Source: Pseudoclavibacter terrae (lineage in GTDB: Bacteria; Actinomycetota; Actinomycetes; Actinomycetales; Microbacteriaceae). From it: a DNA stretch of 64,000 bases. The DNA is taken from assembly GCF_008831075.1 (NCBI RefSeq), contig NZ_WBJX01000001.1:940515-1004514 (forward strand). The letters run 5' to 3'. Below, piece by piece: positions 25,601-34,046 of this stretch; the stretch's first letter is position 1; the number at the start of each line of letters is the position of its first letter. Below the pieces are notes generated by a model. It was not told the origin of the DNA. It worked only from the letters and a program-made list of their open reading frames with translations, and made no database searches. The position numbers were made by a program, and so were the translations under genes.

Positions 25601-26240
25601 CCTCGAGATCCGTGGCGCCGGAAACCTGCTCGGCGGCGAGCAGTCCGGGCACATCGCAGGCGTCGGGTTCGACCTCTACCTGCGCATGATCGGCGAGGCC
25701 GTCAACACGTTCCGCGGCGAGGTCGCGGAGGGGCAGACCGAGCTGCGCCTCGAGATCCCCGTGGATGCTCGCGTGCCGGAGGACTACGTCGCGAGCGAGC
25801 GGCTGCGCCTCGAGGCCTACCAGAAGCTGTCGAGCGCCTCGAGCCCGAACGCGAAGCCCGGCCAGATCGGGCTCGTTCTCGAGGAGCTCCAGGACCGCTA
25901 CGGCGAACCGCCCATCGAGGTCCAGCGCCTCATCGAGGTCTCGAAGCTGCGTCGCCTCGCCGTGAAGGCCGGTCTCGGCGAGCTCGTCGTGTTCGGCAAG
26001 ACGCTGCGCATCGGACCGGCCGAGCTGAGCGACTCGAAGCAGATGCGCCTGCGCCGCATGTACCCCGGGTCGAAGGTCGTCGACGCGACGCACTCGCTCG
26101 CCATCCCCGTGCTCGAAGGTCGGGACGGCAACCAGCCCAGCGACGAGGAGATGCTGATCTGGGTGCGCGGCATCCTCAAGGCGATCTTCGAGGTCGAGGA
26201 TGAGGTCGTCGAGGTGCCGAGCGACACGGAGGCGAAGTAG
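22626..26240 (+). CDS. mfd: Transcription-repair coupling factor
   Basis: ATP-dependent translocase that removes RNA polymerase stalled at DNA damage and recruits UvrA. The 1204 residues show the UvrB-like N-terminal modules (FPAWETLPHERLSPS; GGILDVFPPDASHALRIDFF), the CarD-like RNA polymerase-interacting domain (LKAGDFVVHETHGIGKFIEL), then helicase motifs: Walker A GDVGFGKTEVA, DEEQRFGVEHKD, motif III MSATPIPRTL, and the C-terminal LHQLRGRVGRGRERAYAYL followed by the UvrA-regulatory domain. The length is normal. It starts with GTG 22626, probably leaderless. mazG follows after 2 nt. Confidence 0.97.
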   Translation: MTLHGFVRSIQSTPSFERAMGRAGRDTDFSLVDGARAPLIANLLAARQAELGAAPMLFVLTATSRETEQFGTDLQTFVPNAHIAEFPAWETLPHERLSPSVETTGKRLRAMRELTEWKAGDRTAPFVLLASVRAALQPLLPGLDAATTIRLERGSRGNDLSSLALQLVDLAYSRVDMVTRRGEFAVRGGILDVFPPDASHALRIDFFGDEVDEIRVFSVADQRSLESEVTEALITPARELLLTESVRQRAREMQHEFPNLQQMLAKIAEGIPSEGMESLAPALVSELVPITSYLPEDAAMAVLSPERVATRAVHLSETNHEFLEAAWSAATAGADAPIDLSSGDFLTVSGLRDARGGRPWWSLSPFQSLEIPEEQLDASEILAVKIEGDAVPSFAGNADGAIEHVSALLKDGWRVVVTSQGPGLVERASQLLSEHGDGARLVDELPDELETGVAYLTQSPVSTGVQVPGQKLALVTETDFFGRSVGYDSRQPKKLARRRTNSVVDPLQLKAGDFVVHETHGIGKFIELRQREVQAGGRNAPKTVREYLLIEYAPSKRGQPGDKLYIPTEQLDQLTKYVGGEAPALSKMGGSDWSAAKGKARKAVRDIAVELVKLYSTRMASKGHAFGPDTPWQHELEEAFPFVETPDQLQTVDEIKRDMERPIPMDRLVSGDVGFGKTEVAVRAAFKAVQDGKQVVILVPTTLLVRQHHETFSERMAGFPVTIKPLSRFQSKKESEETIRGLADGSVDIVIGTHRLLTDSIAYKDVGLIVIDEEQRFGVEHKDALKKLKANVDILAMSATPIPRTLEMAVTGIREMSTLATPPEDRHPILTFVGAKSDRQVAAAIRRELLREGQVFYVHNRTASINRVAAEIAELVPEARVAVAHGKLSEARLEQIIVDFWERKFDVLVSTTIVETGLDIANANTLIIDDAERYGLSQLHQLRGRVGRGRERAYAYLLYDGTRPLTETATDRLETIAANNELGSGMQVALKDLEIRGAGNLLGGEQSGHIAGVGFDLYLRMIGEAVNTFRGEVAEGQTELRLEIPVDARVPEDYVASERLRLEAYQKLSSASSPNAKPGQIGLVLEELQDRYGEPPIEVQRLIEVSKLRRLAVKAGLGELVVFGKTLRIGPAELSDSKQMRLRRMYPGSKVVDATHSLAIPVLEGRDGNQPSDEEMLIWVRGILKAIFEVEDEVVEVPSDTEAK

Positions 26241-26242
26241 CC

Positions 26243-27385
26243 GTGGCCGACGCGGGCGAGCGCTCGGGGCGCCGCGAGCATCCGGAGCTGCTCCGCCTGC
26301 TCGAAGTCGTCGAGGCCTTTCGCGGTGAGGGCGGATGCGCCTGGTATGAGGAGCAGACGCACGCGACGCTCGTGAAGTACCTCACGGAGGAGACCGCGGA
26401 GCTCGTCGAGGCGCTCGAGGACGACGACCCGACCGATATCCGCGAGGAGCTCGGCGACGTGCTCTTCCAGGTGCTCTTCCACTCCGACATCGCCTCCACG
26501 CGGGGGAGCGGCGCGTTCACGCTCGAGGACGTCGCCCGAGAGCAGGCGGACAAGCTCGTGCGCCGCAACCCGCACGTCTTCGGGCCGACGCCCACGCGTG
26601 ACATCGACGAGATCATCCGCCTGTGGCAGGAGGCGAAAGCCGTCGAGAAGCGCGACCGCACGAGCGTCCTCGATGGCGTGCCGCGCGACATGTCGGCGCT
26701 CGCGCTCGCCCAGAAGCTCCTCGGCAAGGAACGCCAGGTCGCCGCGGCGGTGTCGCCCGCCGTCGCGGCTGACACCGCATCCGTCTCCACCACTCTCGAT
26801 TCGGGATGGGAAAGTCACCTCGGGATGGGAAACAAGCCATCCGGAAGCGAGAAAGCCATCCCGAAACCTGGGGTGGAGGGGGTCGCCACTGGCGACGTGG
26901 ATTCGGGATGGGAAAGTCACCTCGGGATGGGAAACAAGCCATCCGGAAGCGAGAAAGCCATCCCGAAACCCGGGGTGGAGGGGGTCGCCACGGGCGACGT
27001 CGATTCGGGATGGGGAAATCACCTCGGGATGGGAAACAAGCCATCCGGAAGCGAGGAAGCCATCCCGAAACCCGGGGTGGAGGAGGTCGCCGCGGGCGAC
27101 GTGGTTTCGGGATGGGAAAATCACCTCGGGATGGAAAACAAGCCATCCGGAAGCGAGAAAGCCATCCCGAAACCCGGGGCGGGGCAGGTTCGCTCCGAGG
27201 GCGGCCGGGCTGGAGCCGGCCCAGCCGACAGGGAAGAGTCCGACGCCGAGCTCGAGTTGGGGCGGACGCTGCTGGCGCTCGTGCGAGACGCGGATGCGCG
27301 CGGTCTCGACGCCGAACGTGCGATGCGGCTCGCGAACCGCGAACTCGAGCGGCGCATCCGCTCGGCAGAAACCCCACCGGCCTGA
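26243..27385 (+). CDS. mazG: MazG family nucleoside triphosphate pyrophosphohydrolase with in-frame repeat insertion
   Basis: All-alpha NTP pyrophosphohydrolase thought to clean the nucleotide pool. The 380 residues begin with the MazG core: GGCAWYEEQTHATLVKYLTE, EETAELVEALEDDD and the metal-binding EELGDVLFQVLFHSDIA, followed by RRNPHVFG and WQEAKAVEK. About residues 186-315 are four copies of a 34-residue repeat (DSGWESHLGMGNKPSGSEKA then IPKPGVEGVATGDV). The normal C-terminal helical tail (LGRTLLALVRDADARGLDAE) then resumes. Most homologues are 200-260 residues, so the repeats are an insertion in the linker. GTG 26243 lies 2 nt after mfd. Confidence 0.92.
   Translation: MADAGERSGRREHPELLRLLEVVEAFRGEGGCAWYEEQTHATLVKYLTEETAELVEALEDDDPTDIREELGDVLFQVLFHSDIASTRGSGAFTLEDVAREQADKLVRRNPHVFGPTPTRDIDEIIRLWQEAKAVEKRDRTSVLDGVPRDMSALALAQKLLGKERQVAAAVSPAVAADTASVSTTLDSGWESHLGMGNKPSGSEKAIPKPGVEGVATGDVDSGWESHLGMGNKPSGSEKAIPKPGVEGVATGDVDSGWGNHLGMGNKPSGSEEAIPKPGVEEVAAGDVVSGWENHLGMENKPSGSEKAIPKPGAGQVRSEGGRAGAGPADREESDAELELGRTLLALVRDADARGLDAERAMRLANRELERRIRSAETPPA
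26798..27185 (+). repeat. Four tandem 102-bp palindromic repeats inside mazG
   Basis: Units start at 26798, 26900, 27002 and 27104, each exactly 102 bp (34 codons). Within each unit TTCGGGATGG and CCATCCCGAA are inverted repeats about 66 nt apart (26800-26809 and 26856-26865 in unit 1), with a second nested CGGGATGG/CCATCCG pair. Units differ at a few positions, mostly single substitutions. The frame is kept in all copies. Confidence 0.92.
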
Positions 27386-27515
27386 CCTGCGCGCCCCAAC
27401 GTCGGGCTCGCGAGCATCCCGCCGGACCGCCACTTCTCGGCGATCACCGCCAGTCAGATGGCCGCTCTGGCGCGACCTAACGGGCGCATTGGCTGGCAGC
27501 GTTGGCTTTCGGTCG

Positions 27516-27620
27516 GGCGCTCCCTGTCAGCGCGCCTGTCAGGGAGTCGGGTGACCGCGCCCTGTCAGGGAGTCGGGTCACCGCGCCACGTCAGCGCGCC
27601 CGGTCAGGGAGCTTTGCCAG
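27516..27620. repeat. Short tandem and inverted repeats after mazG
   Basis: A 26-bp unit (CCTGTCAGGGAGTCGGGTGA plus CCGCGC) occurs at 27535-27560 and 27561-27586 with one difference. Partial copies (GTCAGGGAG, GTCAGCGCGC) flank it on both sides. Inverted parts such as GGTGACC/GGTCACC could form hairpins. The 236-nt gap between mazG and the convergent YcaQ-like gene holds nothing else that I can see. Confidence 0.75.
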
Positions 27621-27621
27621 G

Positions 27622-28842
27622 TCAGGTCGTGAGTTCACTCGCGAGGTCGCGGGCGAGGGTGCCGCGGTCGGCGACGACGATGTCGTCGAGGTTCTGCCAC
27701 GCCGCCGCCTCGCGCAAGAGGAGCGCCGTGCGTTCGGCGATGTCTGCGGGCGCATCCGCTTCGCTCCACGCCGACTGCACTCGCAGGACGCGCGACTGTC
27801 GGTCGTTCTTCAGGTCGACGCGTCCGACGACGGCGTCGCCGAGGAGGATGGGCAGCGAGTAGTAGCCGTACACGCGCTTGTGGGCGGGGGTGTAGATCTC
27901 GATGCGGTAGTGGAAGTCGTGCATCCGCTCGGCTCTCGGCCGGTACCAGACGACGGGGTCGAACGGTGAGAGGAGCGCGGCCGCGTCCATCGCGCGTGGG
28001 CGGCGGGCGTCCCGGTGCAGCCACGCGAGGCCGGGCTGGCCGTCCTTGCCCCACTCGGCGACTCGCACGGGGAGGACCTCGCCAGAGTCGGAGAGCTCTT
28101 CGAGCGCGGTCTTCGTGAGCGCCATCGGCACGCGGAAGTAGTCGGCCAGGTCAGCCGTGGTGCCGATGCCGTGGGCGGCGGCGGCCATGGCGGTCAACTC
28201 GCGGACGGCGTCGCGCGCGCTCACCTCGGTGCCGAGCACCTCGGGAGGGAGCACCTGCGCGGGCAGGGCGTAACGACGCTCGAAGCCCTTGCGCGGGGCG
28301 GATGCGAGTTCGCCCCACCGGAAGAGGTACTCGAGCACGATCTTGACGTCGGACCACTCCCACCACGATCCGCGCCGCTTGTTCGCCTCGTGCTCGAACT
28401 CGCTGGCCGCGAGCGGTCCGCGCTCGAGGAGCTCGGCGCGCAGCCAGGCGATCGTCGCCGCGTGGCCCTCGAGGAACGCCGCGTTCTTGCGGCGGTCTCG
28501 TTCCGCTTTGTCGCGCATCCGCCACGCGAACAGCGGGAGTGACGAGACGGGAAGCAGCGCCGCCTCGTGGGCCCAGTACTCGGTGAGCCGCGGGGTGCGG
28601 CCCGACGCGAGCCGGTCGAGCACCGCCTTGTCGTAGCCGCCGAGGCGCGAGAAGACGGGCATGTAGTGGCTCCGCTCCCACACGTTGACGGAGTCGATCT
28701 GCAGCAGGTGGATGCGCGAGAGCAGCGAGCCGAGCTGCCTGGTGCCGACGTCGGTCGCGGCACTGCGGGTACCGAAGCCCTGGGCTGCGAGCGCGATGCG
28801 GCGCGCCTGGGCTGCGCTGATGAGGGGCGGTTGCGCGGTCAT
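27622..28842 (-). CDS. YcaQ-like DNA glycosylase (winged-helix HTH_42 family)
   Basis: Protein of 406 residues in the HTH_42/DUF1006 family, DNA glycosylases that act on bulky alkylation and interstrand crosslinks. Recognisable parts are LISAAQARRIALAAQGF, IHLLQIDSVNVWERSHYMP, YWAHEAALLP, FEHEANKRRGSWWEWSDVK, FERRYALP and LLSPFDPVVWYRPRAERMHD. The LQID segment carries a Q-x-D motif, as in E. coli YcaQ (AlkX), rather than the Q-x-Q of AlkZ. It starts at ATG 28842, overlapping the upstream small gene by ATGA. Confidence 0.85.
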   Translation of the reverse strand: MTAQPPLISAAQARRIALAAQGFGTRSAATDVGTRQLGSLLSRIHLLQIDSVNVWERSHYMPVFSRLGGYDKAVLDRLASGRTPRLTEYWAHEAALLPVSSLPLFAWRMRDKAERDRRKNAAFLEGHAATIAWLRAELLERGPLAASEFEHEANKRRGSWWEWSDVKIVLEYLFRWGELASAPRKGFERRYALPAQVLPPEVLGTEVSARDAVRELTAMAAAAHGIGTTADLADYFRVPMALTKTALEELSDSGEVLPVRVAEWGKDGQPGLAWLHRDARRPRAMDAAALLSPFDPVVWYRPRAERMHDFHYRIEIYTPAHKRVYGYYSLPILLGDAVVGRVDLKNDRQSRVLRVQSAWSEADAPADIAERTALLLREAAAWQNLDDIVVADRGTLARDLASELTT

Positions 28843-29117
28843 GCCTCGTCGCGCCGTCCGAGCGTGATCTCGACGCGCCCGCTCTCAACTGGCAGCGGGC
28901 CACCGGCGACGGGGGAGGGAGCGGGCATCACGCGCTCCGCGTCGAGCGTCGCCGCGGCCTCGGCGTGGGTCGGGGCGAAGGCCTGGTCGACCCCGGTCAT
29001 GGCGCCAGAGAGTGCTCCTCCGACGCGTGGGCGGCCCGGGCGGCCGATGCGCGAGAAGCTCCAGAACATGCAGGCAGCGAAGAGAAGCGCTGCCGAGAGG
29101 ATGACGAGGCCGGTCAC
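28839..29117 (-). CDS. Small membrane protein upstream of YcaQ-like gene
   Basis: Protein of 92 residues beginning with GTG 29117, with one N-terminal transmembrane helix (LVILSAALLFAACMFWSF, about residues 4-21), a basic stretch RIGRPGRPR and an Ala/Pro-rich C-terminal tail ending GRVEITLGRRDEA. I recognise no family. It is translationally coupled to the YcaQ-like gene (ATGA overlap) and divergent from hisS with 49 nt between starts. Confidence 0.62.
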   Translation of the reverse strand: MTGLVILSAALLFAACMFWSFSRIGRPGRPRVGGALSGAMTGVDQAFAPTHAEAAATLDAERVMPAPSPVAGGPLPVESGRVEITLGRRDEA

Positions 29118-29166
29118 AGCGCGCCCCCGAATCCGTCGCGTGCGATCATCCTGCGAGAATAGTGCA

Positions 29167-30483
29167 ATGGCTTCTCAGATCACTCCGCCTCGTGGCATGC
29201 GCGATTTCCTCCCGGCAGACAAGCGCAGGCGCGAGCGCATCCTCGGCACGATCCGCGAGGTGTACACGAGGCACGGCTTCGATGAGATCGAGACGCCCGT
29301 CGTCGAGGACTCCGCCCGGCTGCACTCGGGGCTCGGTGGTGACAACGAGAAGCTCTCGTTCGCCGTCATGAAGCGGGCCCTCGACGCGGACGCGCTTGCG
29401 GCGGCTGCGGAGGCGGGCGACCCGCTCGCGCTCAGCGACCTCGGCCTGCGCTTCGACCTGACGGTGCCGCTCGCCCGATTCGTGGCGACGCACCGCGGAA
29501 CGCTGCCCGGTGTCTTCCGCAGCCTGCAGATGGCGCCCGTCTGGCGAGCAGAGCGCCCCCAGAAGGGCCGATACCGGCAGTTCGTGCAGTGCGACATCGA
29601 CATCATCGGCGAGCCGGGGGCGCTCGCGGAGGTCGAGCTGCTCGTGGCCTCGTCGGCCGCGCTCGTGGAGCTCGGCCTGGACGACTGCACCATGCGAGTC
29701 AACGACCGACGCCTGCTGACCGCGCTGCTCGTGCACTGCGGGTTCGCGGATGCCGAGCACGGCGCCGCGCTCATCACCATCGACAAGCTCGACAAGATCG
29801 GACCGGAGGGGGTCGCCGCGGAGCTCGCGACGATCAACGCGACGGCGGCCCTGCAGCTCGCGGCGGCGCTCGCCACCTGGGCTCCGCTGCTCGAGTCGGG
29901 CATCCGCTTCGACCGCGAGACGATTCTCACGAGCCTGCCCGGCGCGCTCCGCGAGGACCCGGCCGTCGTCGAGGTCGTCGAGGGCATGGTCGAGATCGCG
30001 GATGCTGCTGCCGCTGCTGGCGCGTCGACTCGGCTCGTGTTCGACCCGAGCCTCGTCCGCGGGATGGGCTACTACACGGGCACGATCTTCGAGGCCGCCC
30101 ACCCGGAGTCCGGTTCGTCGGTCGGTGGCGGCGGTCGGTACGACGGCATGATCGGCCGCTTCCTCGGCCAGGATGTTCCGGCTTGCGGCTTCTCGATCGG
30201 CTTCGAGCGCATCGTCGATCTGGCGCAGCTGCCGGAGACGGGGGAGGAACGGGCCATCGCTCTGCTCTTCGACAAGCGCGCATCCGTCGCCGACATCGCG
30301 AAGGTCAAGGGTGCGGTCGTGCGCTCGGGGGCCTCGCGAGTGCGCGTCGCGAAGAAGCCCAAGAACGTGCGTGGCCTCCTCGCCTCGCTGGCCGAGCAGG
30401 GGTTCACGCACGTCGCCCACGTGCGGGACGAGCACGTCGAGGCGCCGGAGACGCTCAGCTTCGAAGCGCTCCAGGACTCGTAG
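29167..30483 (+). CDS. hisS: Histidyl-tRNA synthetase
   Basis: Class II aminoacyl-tRNA synthetase charging tRNA-His; 438 residues. Motif 1 region is RGMRDFLPADKRRRERI; motif 2 reads FRSLQMAPVWRAERPQKGRY followed by RQFVQCDID; the His-specific loop is LVFDPSLVRGMGYYTGTIFE; motif 3 is CGFSIGFERI. A C-terminal anticodon-binding domain follows (VRSGASRVRVAKKPKNVRG). ATG 29167 has no Shine-Dalgarno; a weak -10-like GAGAAT ends 6 nt upstream, compatible with a leaderless transcript. Confidence 0.96.
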   Translation: MASQITPPRGMRDFLPADKRRRERILGTIREVYTRHGFDEIETPVVEDSARLHSGLGGDNEKLSFAVMKRALDADALAAAAEAGDPLALSDLGLRFDLTVPLARFVATHRGTLPGVFRSLQMAPVWRAERPQKGRYRQFVQCDIDIIGEPGALAEVELLVASSAALVELGLDDCTMRVNDRRLLTALLVHCGFADAEHGAALITIDKLDKIGPEGVAAELATINATAALQLAAALATWAPLLESGIRFDRETILTSLPGALREDPAVVEVVEGMVEIADAAAAAGASTRLVFDPSLVRGMGYYTGTIFEAAHPESGSSVGGGGRYDGMIGRFLGQDVPACGFSIGFERIVDLAQLPETGEERAIALLFDKRASVADIAKVKGAVVRSGASRVRVAKKPKNVRGLLASLAEQGFTHVAHVRDEHVEAPETLSFEALQDS

Positions 30484-30510
30484 TCTGGCACCTCCGAACG
30501 AGGGGGCGCC

Positions 30511-31191
30511 TTGGGGACGACGCACAGGTACGGGACAGCGGCCGGCGGAAATCGCACGCGGTGGCTGGCGGCTGCCTGCGTTGCCGCGGTCTCAACGGCC
30601 TCGCTCAGCGGATGCTCACTGCTGGGCGAGTGGGACGAGCCGTTCACGTACCACGAGGTCGTGATCCCGGAGTCCGTTGCCGAGCCGGGTAGTCGGTTCG
30701 AGTATCAGGAGACCGCGCTGCTCCCGCTCGAGGACGGTCGCGAGGTCGCCGTCACGTTCACGACGTTGTCGATCGGCGGCCCGGAGAACGCTGGCCTCGC
30801 GGAGATCGGCGACGAGTGGACGCACCCGGAATCGGTGAACATCGAAGTCGGGATGCAGGGCGACGCGCACGATGGGACGTCGGCGCTCCCACCGGATCTG
30901 GTCGGCATCCTCGACGACGGTTCCGTGGCGCCGCGCGCGACCGTCGACGAAGCGCCCGAGGCGATCGTCTGCGAAGAAGCCCTGGGTGTCCCGAAGCAGG
31001 ACGAAGCCGACTCGCAGCAGCTTCGCTGCGCTCTCTATCTCGTACCTCCCGGCAGGGCGCTCGTCGAATTGCAGTGGGGCCCTCCGGGCGCAGCTGCCGC
31101 GTACGCGGAGGACCCGGTCGTGTGGCGAGTCCCGAGCATGGCAGAGCTGATGGCGGGGGAGACTGCCGGGTTGCCGTCGCCCACCTCGTGA
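30511..31191 (+). CDS. Uncharacterised lipoprotein
   Basis: Protein of 226 residues from a TTG at 30511 preceded by GAGGGGGCGCC. The N-terminus is a lipoprotein signal: Arg in NRTRW, a hydrophobic stretch LAAACVAAVSTASLSGC with lipobox LSGC (Cys at about 35). The mature part is acidic and secreted, with two Cys (IVCEEALG and LRCALYLV) that could form a disulfide. No catalytic motif or family recognised. It lies 27 nt after hisS on the same strand. Confidence 0.7.
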   Translation: MGTTHRYGTAAGGNRTRWLAAACVAAVSTASLSGCSLLGEWDEPFTYHEVVIPESVAEPGSRFEYQETALLPLEDGREVAVTFTTLSIGGPENAGLAEIGDEWTHPESVNIEVGMQGDAHDGTSALPPDLVGILDDGSVAPRATVDEAPEAIVCEEALGVPKQDEADSQQLRCALYLVPPGRALVELQWGPPGAAAAYAEDPVVWRVPSMAELMAGETAGLPSPTS

Positions 31192-31240
31192 GCTCGTCGA
31201 GCCCCTCCTTCCTCCCGTTCCACCGACCCCGATACACTGA

Positions 31241-32595
<1,355 letters not shown>

Positions 32596-32626
32596 GGTAC
32601 TGCGCCGCGCTGATCAGCGCGACACA

Positions 32627-32659
32627 CGAACGGGTCGGGGCAAGTCCCCGGCCCGTTCG
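32627..32659 (+). terminator. Hairpin terminator after eno
   Basis: CGAACGGGTCGGGG pairs with CCCCGGCCCGTTCG around CAAGT, with one T-G pair. It lies 51 nt after the eno stop codon and before the DivIC-like gene. Confidence 0.75.
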
Positions 32660-32689
32660 GCATGATGGAGGATCGACACGGAGAGGGGG

Positions 32690-33394
32690 ATGAGCATGCC
32701 CAACTCGACAGGCAAGTCCGGCGCAGGCAGGAAGACGGGCGCAGCTGGGAAGCCGACCACGAGCGCGGGTTCGCGAGCTGGCTCGAAGTCCACTCCGAAC
32801 ACGAGGTCGAAGGCGCGGCCGGCTGCCGCCACGCCGCTCACATCGAGTGCGCCGTCCCAATCGAACGCGAAGCCCAAGTCGAACGCGAAGCCCAAGTCGA
32901 ACGCCAAGCCCAAGTCGAAGCCTCGCGCCAAGACTGCGTCCGCCTCGCCCCGCACATCCCGGCAGGGCGCTTCCGGCTCGCGCAGCCGCATCCCGACCGT
33001 GCGCCCGAACGGCGCGACCGTGCTCGTCGCCCTCGTGGTGATCCTCGGCATCGCCGTGCTCGCGCCCACAGCCCAGCGCTACATCGCGCAGCGGCAGTAC
33101 GTGGCGCAGCTGCAGGCCGAGCTCACCCAGACGCAGCAGAGCGTGGACGAGATCGCCACGGAACGCGACAGGTGGAGCGACCCCGCGTACATCCAGTCGC
33201 AGGCCCGCGGCCGGCTCCTCTTCGTCATGCCGGGGGACACGAGCTACCTCGTGCTCGACCCGCCGGCGACCACCAAGCAGCAGCAGAGCAACATCAGCAC
33301 CGACCTCCACGAGACGCAGTCGAGCTGGCTCGACAGCTTCGCCGAGTCGCTTGTGACCGCGGGCACGGCCCCGGCGCCCACTCCGACCGACTAG
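32690..33394 (+). CDS. FtsB/DivIC-like septum formation initiator protein
   Basis: Bitopic division protein of 234 residues. Residues 1-100 are a basic, Ser/Lys/Pro-rich cytosolic region with three SNAKPK repeats. One transmembrane helix follows (TVLVALVVILGIAVLAPTA), then a coiled coil (YIAQRQYVAQLQAELTQTQQ) and the family motif DRWSDPAYIQSQARGRLLFV, then MPGDTSYLVL. FtsB/DivIC proteins join FtsL and FtsQ/DivIB in the divisome. The position between eno and DUF501 is typical in actinobacteria. ATG 32690 follows GGAGAGGGGG. Confidence 0.88.
   Translation: MSMPNSTGKSGAGRKTGAAGKPTTSAGSRAGSKSTPNTRSKARPAAATPLTSSAPSQSNAKPKSNAKPKSNAKPKSKPRAKTASASPRTSRQGASGSRSRIPTVRPNGATVLVALVVILGIAVLAPTAQRYIAQRQYVAQLQAELTQTQQSVDEIATERDRWSDPAYIQSQARGRLLFVMPGDTSYLVLDPPATTKQQQSNISTDLHETQSSWLDSFAESLVTAGTAPAPTPTD
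32861..32914 (+). repeat. Three 18-bp repeats encoding SNAKPK in the DivIC-like gene
   Basis: TCGAACGCGAAGCCCAAG occurs three times in tandem (32861, 32879, 32897; the third with one change). Each unit adds SNAKPK to the basic cytosolic tail. Confidence 0.9.
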
Positions 33395-33464
33395 CAGCAG
33401 ACGCACCACCACGATCAGTGGATGCGCGTGAACGCGCATCCGCCCGCACAGCCGAAAGCGACCA

Positions 33465-33995
33465 ATGCTCGAGTACTCAGAAGCCACCGAACGCGACCTC
33501 GACGTCATGCGCGAACAGCTCGGCCGCCCCATGCGGGGGGTCGTCGGCATCGGCGCGCGCTGCGTGTGCGGCAACCCGACCGTCGTCGTCACCCGCCCGC
33601 GCCTTCCCGACGGCACGCCGTTCCCCACGCTCTACTACCTCTCCCACCCGGCCGCGACCATCGCCATGTCGCAGATCGAGGCGGACCAGATCATGCCCGA
33701 GATGCAGCAGCGCCTCAGCGACGACGACGAGTTCGGTGCCGCCTACCTCGCGGCGCACGAGCGCTACCTGGCGGAACGCGAATCCCTCGAGGTCGTCGAG
33801 GAGATCGCGGGCGTCACCGCGGGGGGCATGCCGACACGCGTCAAGTGCCTGCACGCGCTCGCCGCCCATTCCCTCGTCGCGGGGCCCGGTGTGAACCCGG
33901 TCGGCGACTGGGCCCTCGAGCTGTCCACGTGGTCACCGCAGCGCTGCGTGTGCGCCAACCCCGGTGATGCACTCACCGGTGACGCGCAGGAGTAG
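33465..33995 (+). CDS. DUF501 domain-containing protein
   Basis: Protein of 176 residues. The match to DUF501 rests on RDLDVMREQLGRPMRGVVGI, RCVCGNPTVVVTRPRLPDGT, FPTLYYLSHPAA, MSQIEADQIMPEMQQRL and KCLHALAAHSLVAGPGVNPV. The family is confined mainly to actinobacteria, next to eno and ftsB, and its function is unknown. Paired Cys (CVC twice) might bind a metal; that is inference. In many relatives a Ppx/GppA phosphatase gene comes next; here it is replaced by a NADH dehydrogenase gene. Confidence 0.88.
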   Translation: MLEYSEATERDLDVMREQLGRPMRGVVGIGARCVCGNPTVVVTRPRLPDGTPFPTLYYLSHPAATIAMSQIEADQIMPEMQQRLSDDDEFGAAYLAAHERYLAERESLEVVEEIAGVTAGGMPTRVKCLHALAAHSLVAGPGVNPVGDWALELSTWSPQRCVCANPGDALTGDAQE

Positions 33996-33997
33996 AC

Positions 33998-34003
33998 TTG
34001 ACA
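33998..34003 (+). promoter_or_regulatory. -35-like TTGACA before ndh
   Basis: A perfect TTGACA consensus lies 43 nt before the ndh GTG, immediately after the DUF501 stop. The matching -10 is poor, so the promoter is only tentative. Confidence 0.35.
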
Positions 34004-34046
34004 AGGTTTTCCTCGCCCAACCATCGCATGCAGGGAGTACAAGTAC

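Noticed and set aside
26798-27185. CRISPR array made of the 102-bp repeats
   Set aside because: The units abut directly with no unique spacers and form one open reading frame inside mazG; no cas genes are present.
25898-27433. Minus-strand 511-codon frame opposite the end of mfd and mazG
   Set aside because: It reads the mazG palindromic repeats on the other strand; the palindromes make both strands open, but the MazG motifs fix the coding strand.
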